DNA of 26,096 nucleotides. It comes from CAZVAR01 sp964625225 (GTDB lineage Bacteria; Pseudomonadota; Alphaproteobacteria; JAJUGE01). A program made the position numbers and the translations under genes. Shown here in pieces: positions 15,341 to 23,137 of this stretch. Numbering within the stretch: position 1 is the stretch's first letter; every line of letters starts with the position of its first letter. The DNA is taken from positions 1-26,096 of the forward strand of contig CAZVAR010000038.1 of assembly GCA_964625225.1 (NCBI GenBank), given 5' to 3'. Under the pieces are notes generated by a model, which was given only the letters and a program-made list of their open reading frames with translations, made no database searches and had not been told where the DNA came from.

Positions 15341-16513
15341 TCAGTCGTTACCGATCGCGCGCTGTTCGACCACGCTCAGGCCGTAGCCGTCGAGGCCGAC
15401 GATTGTCCGCTTGGTGTTGGAGAGAAGGATCATGTCGCGCACGCCGAGATCGAGCAGGATCTGCGCGCCGACCCCGTAGTCCCGCAGCTCCGGCGGCGTG
15501 TCCGCCTCGCCCTCCCGGCCGCGAACGGCCAACCGATCGGACAGAGAGGTCGACCGCGGCTCGCGGATCAGGACCACGACGCCGCGCTCGGCCTTGCCGA
15601 TCGCCCGCATCGCCCGGTGCAGTTCGTCACCGCGGTCGTGCCGACGGTCGCCGAGCACGTCCTCGAGCAGATCGACGGAATGCATCCGGACCAGCACCGG
15701 CCCGGGCGCCGTCAGGTCGCCCTTCACCAGCGCCACATGCTCGGCATATTCGACCTTGTTGCGGTAGACGATCATCCGGAAGCGGCCGCCATAGAGGCTG
15801 TCCAGCTCCGTCTCGACGATCCGCTCGACCACACGGTCGTAGCGCCGCCGATAGGCGATCAGGTCGGCGATCGCGCCGATCTTGAGGCCGTGCAACTGCG
15901 CGAACTTCACCAGCTCCGGCAGCCGGGCCATGGTCCCGTCCTCGGCCATGATCTCGCATATCACGCCGGCCGGGATCAGGCCCGCGAGCCGCGCGAGGTC
16001 GACCGCCGCCTCGGTGTGGCCGGCCCGGACCAGCACTCCGCCGTCGCGCGCGACCAGCGGGAACACGTGCCCCGGTGTGACGATATCCTCCGGCCCCTTT
16101 CCGGCGTCGATCGCCACGGCAATGGTCCGGGCACGGTCGGGGGCGGAGATCCCTGTCGTCACGCCCTCGCGGGCCTCGATCGAGACGGTGAAGGCGGTCG
16201 ACTGGCGATGCCGGTTGTCGCGCGGCATCAGCGGCAGCCCGAGCCGGCGCACGCGCTCACCGGTCATGGCGAGACAGATCAGCCCGCGGCCGTACTTGGC
16301 CATGAAGTTGATCGCTTCCGGGGTCGCCATCTGCGCCGGAATGACCAGATCGCCCTCATTCTCGCGGTCCTCATCGTCCACGAGGATGAACATGCGCCCG
16401 TTCCGGGCCTCCTCGATGATCTCCTCGACCGGCGAAATGAAGGCGAGGTCGTCGGGCGAACGGGCCAGCAACCGCGGCGACACCCGGGCCAGATTGTCCA
16501 TGTCTCTGCTCAC
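15341..16513 (-). CDS. ribB: 3,4-dihydroxy-2-butanone-4-phosphate synthase with degenerate GTP cyclohydrolase II-like domain (RibBX type)
   Basis: This 390-residue, two-domain protein has an intact N-terminal RibB domain (about 25-225): DDEDRENEGD (acidic metal/substrate site, about 46-55), TPGHVFPL and GHTEAAVDLARL. It makes the four-carbon unit for lumazine synthase from ribulose-5-phosphate. The C-terminal half (about 235-390) aligns by eye with GTP cyclohydrolase II (RMHSVDLLEDVLGD, GYGLSVVEQ). The three zinc-binding cysteines of HSECLTGD...RCDC are replaced by Asp281, His292 and Arg294, so cyclohydrolase activity is not expected. A separate ribA should exist elsewhere. The start ATG overlaps the ribE stop by 4 nt (ATGA). 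Confidence 0.9.
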   Translation of the reverse strand: MSRDMDNLARVSPRLLARSPDDLAFISPVEEIIEEARNGRMFILVDDEDRENEGDLVIPAQMATPEAINFMAKYGRGLICLAMTGERVRRLGLPLMPRDNRHRQSTAFTVSIEAREGVTTGISAPDRARTIAVAIDAGKGPEDIVTPGHVFPLVARDGGVLVRAGHTEAAVDLARLAGLIPAGVICEIMAEDGTMARLPELVKFAQLHGLKIGAIADLIAYRRRYDRVVERIVETELDSLYGGRFRMIVYRNKVEYAEHVALVKGDLTAPGPVLVRMHSVDLLEDVLGDRRHDRGDELHRAMRAIGKAERGVVVLIREPRSTSLSDRLAVRGREGEADTPPELRDYGVGAQILLDLGVRDMILLSNTKRTIVGLDGYGLSVVEQRAIGND

Positions 16514-17106
16514 GGCCGCTGTCTCGTCTCGATCAGGCGGGCAAGGTAGCGCGCCAGCATGTCGATTTCCATGTTGACCCGGTCGCCGACCTGCCGGACG
16601 GCGAAACCGGTCCGCTCCCGTGTATGCGGAATGATATTGATACCGAAGCGGTCCGGCTCAACCTCGTTGACGGTCAACGACACGCCGTCCAGGCACACCG
16701 ATCCTTTCGGCGCCACGAACGGCATCAGCGCAGGCGGCGGGACGACGGTGAAGCGGATGCTGTCGCCGTCCGGCCGACGGTCGGCGATCCGCGCGACGCC
16801 GTCGATATGGCCGGTGACGATGTGTCCGCCCAGTTCGTCGCCGATCCGCAGTGCCCGTTCCAGATTGACCGGCGTGCCGACCGTCCACTCGCCGAGGGTG
16901 GTGCGCGCCAGCGTCTCGGCCGAGGCCTGCACGGCGAACCACCCTGGCCCCGTATCGACGACCGTCAGACACGGCCCGGAGCAGGCGATCGACGCGCCCA
17001 ACGGTATGGTCGCCGTGTCGAACGCGGTCTCGATCTCGAAGCGGGTATCGCCGCCCGGCCGGATTGCCCGGACGCGGCCGACATCGGTGATGATGCCCGT
17101 AAACAT
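16510..17106 (-). CDS. ribE: riboflavin synthase, alpha subunit
   Basis: This 198-residue enzyme dismutates two 6,7-dimethyl-8-ribityllumazine molecules to riboflavin. The N terminus MFTGIITDVGRV is the family signature. Two lumazine-binding repeats follow (about 1-95 and 96-190), with IACSGPCLTVVD in the first and CLDGVSLTVNEV in the second, and GGHIVTGHIDGVA at the junction. It lies 9 nt after ribD and is coupled to ribB. The gene is called ribC or ribE depending on the naming scheme. Confidence 0.95.
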   Translation of the reverse strand: MFTGIITDVGRVRAIRPGGDTRFEIETAFDTATIPLGASIACSGPCLTVVDTGPGWFAVQASAETLARTTLGEWTVGTPVNLERALRIGDELGGHIVTGHIDGVARIADRRPDGDSIRFTVVPPPALMPFVAPKGSVCLDGVSLTVNEVEPDRFGINIIPHTRERTGFAVRQVGDRVNMEIDMLARYLARLIETRQRP

Positions 17107-17115
17107 GGCCGAACC

Positions 17116-18231
17116 CTAATCCTGCCGTGCGTAGGTTTCCAGCAGATCGCAACCGATCTCGGCGGTCGCAATGCGCTTCCAGCGGCGCGCGTCGAGAAGA
17201 CGGCCGAGGCCGAGGTCGGATACGGCCGGCAGGCCGGCGGCCCCCAGCAGCATCGGGGCCCGGAACCAGAGTAGACGATCCACCAGCCCGGCCCGCAGCA
17301 GGCTCGCCGCGACGACTCCGCCGCCCTCGGCCAGCACGCGGGTCACCCCCCGCGCGCCGAGCGCCTGCAGCGCGGCGCCGATCTCGGGCCGACCGTCGGC
17401 GCCGGTCTCGACCGGGATCGGCACCACCCCGGCCGCGGCCAGCGCGCTCGCCCGCGCCGGGTCGGCATCGGCCCGGCAGATCGCCCAGACCGGCACGGTG
17501 CGAGCGCTGCCGGCCAGCCGGCCGCCGGGCGACAGCGCGAGACCGCCGTCGAGGACGACCCGCACCGGCGAGCGCCCCTCCAGGCCCGGGATCCGACAGG
17601 TGAGCATCGGGTCGTCGCGCTGCGCCGTGCCGCTGCCGACCAGGATCGCGTCGTACTCCGCCCGCAGGAGATGGGCACGGCGGCGCGCCGTCTTGCCCGT
17701 GATCCACTGGCTCTCGCCGGTCGCGGTGGCAATCCGGCCGTCGAGGGTCGTCGCGAGCTTGAGCGCCACGAGCGGGCGCCCGCTGCGGACACGGAGGAGA
17801 AAGCCGGCATTGAGTTCGGCCGCCTCGTCCGCGCACAGCCCGACCTCGACGGTGACGCCGGCCGCCCGCAGCCGGGCAATGCCGGCGCCGGCCACGCGCG
17901 GATCGGGATCCTCCAGCGCGATCACGGCACGGCGGATGCCGGCGGCGAGCAGCGCCTCGGTGCAGGGCGGCGTCTTGCCCCAATGATTGCAGGGCTCGAG
18001 CGACACGTAGGCGGTAGCGCCGGCAGCCGCCGGACCGGCCCGGCGCAGCGCCTCGGTCTCGCCGTGCGGACGTCCGCCCGGCCGGGTCCAGCCGCGCCCG
18101 ACGACATGGTCGCCGCGCACGATGACGCAGCCGACCGACGGGTTCGGCCAAACGCTTCCGAGACCGCGGCGCGCCAGCGCCAGGGCGCTCGTCATGTGCC
18201 GCCGGTCGGCGGCATCACTCGGAGGGAGCAC
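17116..18231 (-). CDS. ribD: bifunctional diaminohydroxyphosphoribosylaminopyrimidine deaminase / 5-amino-6-(5-phosphoribosylamino)uracil reductase
   Basis: This protein of about 371 residues has an N-terminal zinc deaminase domain and a C-terminal NADPH reductase domain, catalysing two consecutive riboflavin-pathway steps. Zinc ligands are seen in PHGETEAL (His) and EPCNHWGKTPPC (two Cys). The reductase half begins around LALKLATTLDGRIATATGESQWITG and contains ILVGSGTAQRDDPML and VLAEGGGVVAASLL. The start is uncertain. GTG 18231 keeps the family's N-terminal D-x-M helix (AADRRHMTSALALARRG) and overlaps nrdR by 17 nt; ATG 18195 would start inside that helix. Neither has a clear ribosome site. 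Confidence 0.92.
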   Translation of the reverse strand: MLPPSDAADRRHMTSALALARRGLGSVWPNPSVGCVIVRGDHVVGRGWTRPGGRPHGETEALRRAGPAAAGATAYVSLEPCNHWGKTPPCTEALLAAGIRRAVIALEDPDPRVAGAGIARLRAAGVTVEVGLCADEAAELNAGFLLRVRSGRPLVALKLATTLDGRIATATGESQWITGKTARRRAHLLRAEYDAILVGSGTAQRDDPMLTCRIPGLEGRSPVRVVLDGGLALSPGGRLAGSARTVPVWAICRADADPARASALAAAGVVPIPVETGADGRPEIGAALQALGARGVTRVLAEGGGVVAASLLRAGLVDRLLWFRAPMLLGAAGLPAVSDLGLGRLLDARRWKRIATAEIGCDLLETYARQD

Positions 18232-18673
18232 TGATCGAACCGATGAAATCCTCGAAGTCCTTGGCTTCCCGGAAATTGCGGTAGACCGAGGCGAAGCGGA
18301 CATAGGCGACCGAATCGAGCGTGGCCAGAGCCTGCATCACCATTTCGCCGATCTTCTGGCTCGGGATTTCGGTCTCGCCGGAGGTCTCGAGCTGCCGGAC
18401 GAGGCTGCTCACGACCCGCTCGATCCGCTCGTCGTCGACCGGCCGCTTGCGCAGCGCGATCATCATTGACCGCTCGATCTTGCTGCGATCGAACGGCTCC
18501 CGCTGCCCGGTCGTCTTGACCACCGTCAACTCGCGGAGCTGCACCCGCTCGAAGGTCGTGAATCGGGCGCCGCATGCGGGGCAGAAGCGTCGGCGCCGGA
18601 TCGCCGTGTTGTCCTCGGTCGGCCGCGAATCCTTGACCTGCGTATCCTCGTGTTGACAGAACGGGCAGCGCAT
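18215..18673 (-). CDS. nrdR: transcriptional repressor NrdR
   Basis: This 152-residue regulator of ribonucleotide reductase genes has an N-terminal zinc ribbon (Cys3, Cys6, Cys31, Cys34; MRCPFCQ and RFCPACGARFTT). An ATP-cone domain follows (about 49-139; VVKTTGQREPFDRSKIERSMMIAL and VAYVRFASVYRNF). It binds NrdR boxes when dATP is high. It lies 21 nt after glyA and just ahead of ribD, a conserved proteobacterial arrangement. Length and motifs are standard. Confidence 0.97.
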   Translation of the reverse strand: MRCPFCQHEDTQVKDSRPTEDNTAIRRRRFCPACGARFTTFERVQLRELTVVKTTGQREPFDRSKIERSMMIALRKRPVDDERIERVVSSLVRQLETSGETEIPSQKIGEMVMQALATLDSVAYVRFASVYRNFREAKDFEDFIGSISAPSE

Positions 18674-18694
18674 CGGCGGCGCCCCTCTCCGTAA

Positions 18695-20002
18695 TCAGAG
18701 GCCCTGATAGATCGGGAAGCGCGAACACAATGCGCGCACCCGCTCTGCGGCCGCGCGTTCCGCTGCGCCGTTGTCGTCCGGATGCTCCCGCAGGCCCGCC
18801 AGCACGTCGCCGATCAGCTCGCCGACCTGCCGGAACTCGGTCGGCCCGAAGCCGCGGGTGGTCCCGGCCGGCGTGCCCAGCCGCAGGCCCGACGTGACGG
18901 CCGGCTTCTCCGGATCGAACGGAATCGCATTCTTGTTGCAGGTCATGCCGGCCCGTTCCAGGCTCGCCTCCGCCGCCTTGCCGGTCAGCTTCATCGGCCG
19001 CAGGTCGACCAGCATCAGGTGCGAGTCGGTGCCGCCCGAGACGATGTCGAGGCCGCGGTCCGCCAGCGTGGCCGCAAGCGTCCGCGCATTCTCGACGATC
19101 CGCGCACAATAGTCGCGGAACTCCGGCCGCAGCGCCTCGCCGAAGGCAACCGCCTTGGCCGCGATCACGTGCATCAGCGGCCCGCCCTGGAGACCGGGGA
19201 ACACGGCCGAGTTGATCTTCTTGCCCAGTTCCTCGTCATTGGACAGGACCATCCCGCCGCGCGGCCCGCGCAGCGTCTTGTGGGTCGTGGTGGTGATGAC
19301 GTGCGCATGCGGCAGCGGGCTCGGATAGACGCCGGCGGCGACCAGGCCGGCGAAATGCGCCATGTCCACCATGAACAGCGCGCCGACGGAATCGGCGATC
19401 GCCCGGAACCGTGCGAAGTCGATCACCCGCGGGTAGGCCGAGCCGCCGGCGATGATCAGCTTCGGCCGGCGCTCGCGCGCCAGTCGCTCCACCTCGTCGA
19501 AATCGATCAGCGCGTCCTCGCGCCGCACGCCGTACTGGACGGCCTCGAACCACTTCCCGGACAGGTTCGGGGCGGCACCGTGCGTGAGATGCCCGCCCGC
19601 CGCCAGCGACATGCCGAGGATCGTGTCTCCGGGCCGGAGCAGCGCCATGAAGACGGCCTGGTTGGCCTGCGCCCCGGAATGCGGCTGCACGTTGACGAAG
19701 GCGCAGCCGAACAATTGCCGTGCCCGCTCGATCGCGAGCCGCTCGGCCACATCCACATACTCGCATCCGCCGTAATAGCGGCGGCCGGGATAGCCCTCGG
19801 CATATTTGTTGGTGAGGACCGAACCCTGCGCCTCCAGCACCGCGCGCGAGACGATATTCTCCGATGCGATCAGCTCAATCTGGTCCTGCTGGCGCCGCAA
19901 CTCGCCGCCGATCGCATCGGCCAGCTCGGGATCGGCATCGGCCAAACGATCGGAGAAGAAACCTGCCGGGGCGGCGGAGTCAGCGGGTCTGGCGAGCGAC
20001 AT
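18695..20002 (-). CDS. glyA: serine hydroxymethyltransferase
   Basis: This 435-residue PLP enzyme interconverts serine + tetrahydrofolate and glycine + 5,10-methylene-THF. Motifs are intact: QIELIASENIVSRAVLEAQGS, TNKYAEGYPGRRYYGGCEYVD, VNVQPHSGAQAN, MVDMAHFAGLVAAG and the Schiff-base lysine at about 242 in TTTTHKTLRGPRGG. The frame is open to 20725, but ATG 20002 (GAGGG 11 nt upstream) begins the family N terminus; the upstream translation overlaps the Rieske gene in another frame. It is the first gene of the glyA-nrdR-rib-nusB-thiL block. Confidence 0.96.
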   Translation of the reverse strand: MSLARPADSAAPAGFFSDRLADADPELADAIGGELRRQQDQIELIASENIVSRAVLEAQGSVLTNKYAEGYPGRRYYGGCEYVDVAERLAIERARQLFGCAFVNVQPHSGAQANQAVFMALLRPGDTILGMSLAAGGHLTHGAAPNLSGKWFEAVQYGVRREDALIDFDEVERLARERRPKLIIAGGSAYPRVIDFARFRAIADSVGALFMVDMAHFAGLVAAGVYPSPLPHAHVITTTTHKTLRGPRGGMVLSNDEELGKKINSAVFPGLQGGPLMHVIAAKAVAFGEALRPEFRDYCARIVENARTLAATLADRGLDIVSGGTDSHLMLVDLRPMKLTGKAAEASLERAGMTCNKNAIPFDPEKPAVTSGLRLGTPAGTTRGFGPTEFRQVGELIGDVLAGLREHPDDNGAAERAAAERVRALCSRFPIYQGL

Positions 20003-20095
20003 GGGCAGCGGTTCCCTCGGGCACATGCTCGCGGGATCGAGCGGCCCGATCCCCGGTTCGAACACCCCGCGAGCCGGAAGGCGCGGATACTGGCA

Positions 20096-20126
20096 CATAT
20101 AGCCGTAGTACGCCAACCCGCCACAA
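20096..20126 (-). promoter_or_regulatory. low-confidence promoter of the glyA-rib block
   Basis: The 167-nt gap upstream of glyA is where a promoter for the block should lie. The best minus-strand candidate is TTGTGG (20121-20126) and TATATG (20096-20101) with a 19-bp spacer; spacing and -35 are poor. No riboswitch or operator was recognised in the gap. Confidence 0.22.
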
Positions 20127-20169
20127 ACTGTCGCAGGCCGGCCCGTGTCGGAGCGCGGCGGCGGACGGC

Positions 20170-21873
20170 TCAGCCCTTGTTCCGGTCGGTCTTCTGATCG
20201 GTCCCGCTCCGCATGCGGTAATAGCCCGGAGGGTCGCTCGCCGGAAACGACTCGTCGCTCGCCTCGTCCACCTTGCTCCGCATCGGCCGCCGCTCGTGCG
20301 AGGGGAGGCCTTGCCCCTCGGCGGGCGCGTCCTCCGCGACCGGCCGGCCGGTGTCGCTCTGATAGCGCTGCAGGTCGCCGACCGCGGGGCCGTGCAGCAT
20401 CTCGCCGCGATAGCTGAAGCGCGACCCGTGGCAGGCGCAGTCCCAGGTCCGGTCGACGCCGTTCCAGCCGAGGGTACAGCCCATATGCGTGCAGATCGCT
20501 GAGACGACGTGGAGCGTGCCGGCCTCGTCGCGATAGGCGGCGACCTGGTCGCCGTTCCATTTCAGGACCGCGCTGTCGCCGGCCTCCAGTGCGTCCGGCG
20601 AGGCGACGGTGGAGCCGGACAGCCAGCCCGATATGTAGTGCCTCGCAGCGTGCACGTTCTCGGCGACGAACCGGCCGCCACCGGCAATCGGCTTGACCCG
20701 CGTGGCGTCGTAGAGGTCGGCCCACGGGTTCTCCCGGCCGGCGATCGCGTCGGAGATGATCATGCCGGCGACCGTGCCGTTGGTTATGCCCCAGGCATTG
20801 AAGCCGGTCGCCACGTAGAGATGCTTCGCGCCGGCGCTCGGATGGCCGACGAACGGCACATGATCCATCGAATCATAGTCCTCGTTTGTCCAGAAATAGT
20901 CGATCGACGAAAGCCCGAAGGTTTCGCGGGCGTAGCGCTCCAGCTCTTCGGCACGGTCGCGGAGCTCGGCGTCCTGGCCGGGCTTGTAGGAACCGCCGGC
21001 CAGGACAAGCCAGGTGGCATCGCCGGATCGGGCCGTCCGCACGGAATGCGTCGGCTCCTCGTCGATGCTGATGAACATGCCGTCCGGCGCGGCCCGGCCG
21101 TCGCTCAGGCGGGCGGCGATCACCGGATGCGCGCGCGGGTAGGCCTTGGCGTAGAACAGTCCCTTCTGCAGGAACGGCAGGTTGGTGGCGATCACCACGT
21201 CCCGCGCCCGCACCGTTCCGTGATTGGTGCGGACGAGGCAGGGGTCGCCCTCCTCGACCGCGGTAACGCGGGTCGTCTCGAACAGGCTGCACCCCTGGCC
21301 CGGCAGCGTATCGGCAAGGGCGCTCGCATATTTCGCGGGATTGAACTGCGCCTGGTCGTCGAAACGGACCGCGCCGGCGATCGGGAAGGGCAGCGTCGTC
21401 TCGCGCACGAAGCTCGCCGGCAGGCCGAGCCGCTGCGCCGCCTCGACCTCCTGCTCGACCGACCGGAGCTGCGCGTCCGTACGGCTGAACGCGTACGCCG
21501 CCTTGCGCTCGAAGTCGCAGTCGATCCCGTGCTCCTGTACGAACCCGGCGATCTGTTCGAGTCCGGCCTGGTTGGCCTCGCCGTAGAGCCGTGCCGCCGC
21601 CTCGCCGAACGTCGCGATCAGGCCGGCATAGATCAGCGAATGCTGCGAGGTGATCTTGGCCGTCGATCGGCCGGTCACCTGCTGGCCGGCCCGGTGCGCT
21701 TCGAGCACGACGACCTTGCGGCCGGCTCGCTTGAGCAGGACCGCGGCCGTCAGCCCGACGATGCCGGCGCCCACCACGGCGACATCGACCTCGAGATCGG
21801 CGTCCAAGGGCGGGAAGTGGGTGGGGCGATGCTGATCGACCCAGAAGGAACCAGCCTTACTCGACAACGGCAT
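20170..21873 (-). CDS. FAD-dependent oxidoreductase with C-terminal Rieske [2Fe-2S] domain
   Basis: This 567-residue fusion has an N-terminal DAO-type FAD domain with dinucleotide-binding VAVVGAGIVG (Gly35/37/40) and VVVLEAH acidic end. It continues through DVVIATNLPF and the C-terminal FAD contact VATGFNAWGITNGTVAGMI (about 354-372). A Rieske domain follows at about 430-505 with CTHMGC (Cys461, His463) and CACH (Cys479, His482), the full cluster ligand set. The extra cysteines of the bc1-type disulfide (466, 481) are also present. The substrate is unknown; bacterial homologues (YhfW-like) are uncharacterised to my knowledge. A charged tail carries DEASDESFPASDPP (about 536-549). AGGAGAGG precedes the ATG; an 87-residue unknown gene lies 81 nt upstream. 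Confidence 0.88.
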   Translation of the reverse strand: MPLSSKAGSFWVDQHRPTHFPPLDADLEVDVAVVGAGIVGLTAAVLLKRAGRKVVVLEAHRAGQQVTGRSTAKITSQHSLIYAGLIATFGEAAARLYGEANQAGLEQIAGFVQEHGIDCDFERKAAYAFSRTDAQLRSVEQEVEAAQRLGLPASFVRETTLPFPIAGAVRFDDQAQFNPAKYASALADTLPGQGCSLFETTRVTAVEEGDPCLVRTNHGTVRARDVVIATNLPFLQKGLFYAKAYPRAHPVIAARLSDGRAAPDGMFISIDEEPTHSVRTARSGDATWLVLAGGSYKPGQDAELRDRAEELERYARETFGLSSIDYFWTNEDYDSMDHVPFVGHPSAGAKHLYVATGFNAWGITNGTVAGMIISDAIAGRENPWADLYDATRVKPIAGGGRFVAENVHAARHYISGWLSGSTVASPDALEAGDSAVLKWNGDQVAAYRDEAGTLHVVSAICTHMGCTLGWNGVDRTWDCACHGSRFSYRGEMLHGPAVGDLQRYQSDTGRPVAEDAPAEGQGLPSHERRPMRSKVDEASDESFPASDPPGYYRMRSGTDQKTDRNKG

Positions 21874-21954
21874 CGGACCTCTCCTGCGGCGCCTTCGGCA
21901 AAGGCTCTCCGCCTGGAAACCGGCCGCGTCGATTTCCGGTTCCGGCCCCGCCGG

Positions 21955-22218
21955 CTAGCGGTCCAGGCGCTGCCCCAATGCGCGCGGAAGTTTGAACGCC
22001 AGCTCGTGCAGACGCCGCCGTCCTTCGCGGATGATGTCCGCCTCGTCGATGCGTGCGGCGTCCACCAGTACCCGGATCGGAAAGGCATCGATGCCGTCGC
22101 GGACGCGGAAGGAGACGAACACCAGCTGCCCGCCGCGCCGGCTGATCGCCTCACGTTCCTCATCGGTGTAGAGGTCGGCCGGAATCTCGCGGCTGACCTG
22201 CATCAGCGTGATTTCCAT
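21955..22218 (-). CDS. hypothetical protein, 87 residues
   Basis: I do not recognise this protein. From ATG 22218 it has a short N-terminal strand (MEITLMQVSREIP), an acidic turn (DLYTDEEREAISRRGG), a strand LVFVSFRVR, a hydrophobic stretch FPIRVLVDAARI and a C-terminal amphipathic helix EADIIREGRRRLHELAFKL. It has no signal peptide or membrane segment, so it is probably soluble. GGTGG lies 3 nt before the ATG (close). A GTG at 22245 would add nine residues. Coding character (balanced hydrophobics, GC third positions) makes it credible. It is the likely first gene of an operon with the Rieske oxidoreductase. Confidence 0.6.
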   Translation of the reverse strand: MEITLMQVSREIPADLYTDEEREAISRRGGQLVFVSFRVRDGIDAFPIRVLVDAARIDEADIIREGRRRLHELAFKLPRALGQRLDR

Positions 22219-22500
22219 CGTCCACCCGTTCGCCACTTTCGCCACTGCGGATGCGACAACCTATAGCCGGCTCTATCGCCTTCGGAATCTTCTTTTTCCC
22301 CGCCGTCGCCGGTCTCGGCTTCCCCGCGGACCGCGGATCGGGAACCACGCCTCGTGGCTCCGGACCGATCCGCGAACCTCCATGCGCCGCCGCGACGGAG
22401 CCGTGCGTCGCGCCGCGAGATCGCGGTCGGAAATCGCCGGTATTCTAGGCAATTCCGTGCCTTAACGGACCGTTCAGCCCGGCGCAGCTATGCGTAGGCG
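22219..22500. other. intergenic region without a convincing gene
   Basis: This divergent region separates the 87-residue minus-strand gene from the plus-strand small genes. A 65-codon plus-strand frame (22251-22448) starts with a hydrophobic stretch but degenerates into Pro/Arg/Gly-rich sequence and is not called. An imperfect inverted repeat (GGAACCACG / CGTGGCTCC) is present near 22340-22360. No clear promoter hexamers were seen. Confidence 0.5.
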
Positions 22501-22734
22501 ATGGAGGGGCAGAATCAGAACCGGGGCGTGGACAGCGTCAGCCCATATCTCGATCAGCCGCTTCGCACGCTGGAAGAAGTTCTGCGGCAGCGGGCGGCGG
22601 GCGAAACGGCCATGCGCGGCGAGCGTGGTCGCGCCGAGCGGCTGGCGGCACTGAGCGCGGCAGTCCGGCGCCCCACCCGCGACGAGCCGTTCGTCTGGCG
22701 GTGGACGATCGGCTTCTCGCTCTACTCGCGCTAA
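22501..22734 (+). CDS. small hypothetical protein, 77 residues
   Basis: This is a small basic protein of unknown function. It begins MEGQNQNRGVDSVSPYLDQ and contains a likely amphipathic helix PLRTLEEVLRQRAAGETAMRGERGRAERLAAL, ending with an aromatic patch FVWRWTIGFSLYSR. No domain is recognised and the ribosome site is weak (TAGG). It is kept because the codon pattern looks coding and it precedes the DUF2892-like gene on the same strand by 89 nt. It could still be a chance frame in GC-rich DNA. Confidence 0.45.
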   Translation: MEGQNQNRGVDSVSPYLDQPLRTLEEVLRQRAAGETAMRGERGRAERLAALSAAVRRPTRDEPFVWRWTIGFSLYSR

Positions 22735-22823
22735 CGCCGGGCGCGGCCGCCCGCCGGGCGTGTGAGGAACCCGCCCCCGCCGCCGGCGTTAAAGCTCCGG
22801 CAGTCCGGAGCGGAGCACGCATC

Positions 22824-23111
22824 ATGCGGGACAAGGTGACCGACATCTACGAGCGCAGCTTCGGCGGAGAGCCGAACCTCTCTCCCGTGGAACGGGCCGT
22901 CTCGGTCGGCTTCGGCCTGGTGATGGCGGCCGCGGGGCTCGGGCGCGGCGGCGTAGCGGGCACCCTGATGGGCCTGGCCGGCGGGGCCCTTGCCCTCCGC
23001 GGGGTTCGCGGCCATTGCCCGGTGAAGGCGATGATCGAAGATCGATACGGGGCACACCGGCTCGACCGCAGCCGGGGCGAGGATCAGCTCAGCCTTCCGC
23101 CCACGGCCTGA
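22824..23111 (+). CDS. DUF2892-like small membrane protein
   Basis: A 95-residue protein with a short N-terminal region (MRDKVTDIYERSFGGEPNLSPVERAVSVGFG), two closely spaced hydrophobic segments (about 27-42 and 45-61) and a GHCPVK motif. The pattern LSPVERxxxxxxGxxxxAxGLxxxG...GxxLxLRGxxGHCP is typical of DUF2892 (YgaP transmembrane-like) proteins, small inner-membrane proteins of unclear function. ATG 22824 has GGAG 8 nt upstream. The longer frame from 22701 overlaps the previous gene and is rejected. A GC hairpin follows the stop. Confidence 0.7.
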   Translation: MRDKVTDIYERSFGGEPNLSPVERAVSVGFGLVMAAAGLGRGGVAGTLMGLAGGALALRGVRGHCPVKAMIEDRYGAHRLDRSRGEDQLSLPPTA

Positions 23112-23137
23112 CCCCGCTTCCTCGGTTTTGTGATCTC

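Noticed and set aside
17107..17115. Search for an FMN riboswitch in the rib gene block
   Set aside because: Gaps between rib genes are a few nucleotides or overlaps, and the glyA leader shows none of the conserved RFN core segments I know.
18782..20197. 471-codon plus-strand frame antisense to glyA
   Set aside because: It is a shadow of a highly conserved PLP enzyme; no domain or ribosome site.
20509..22266. 585-codon open frame on the plus strand, antisense to the Rieske fusion gene and its neighbour
   Set aside because: It mirrors two minus-strand genes with recognisable domains, and its translation is Arg/Ala/Asp-rich with no motif. Long antisense frames are expected at this GC content.
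22251..22448. 65-codon plus-strand frame beginning with a signal-like hydrophobic stretch
   Set aside because: After about 25 residues it turns into Pro/Gly/Arg-rich sequence and has no clear ribosome site. It is likely a chance frame.
22735..22823. GC-rich inverted repeat after the 77-residue ORF as a terminator
   Set aside because: The stem is only about 5 bp with bulges and has no T-tract; it looks like ordinary GC-rich spacer.
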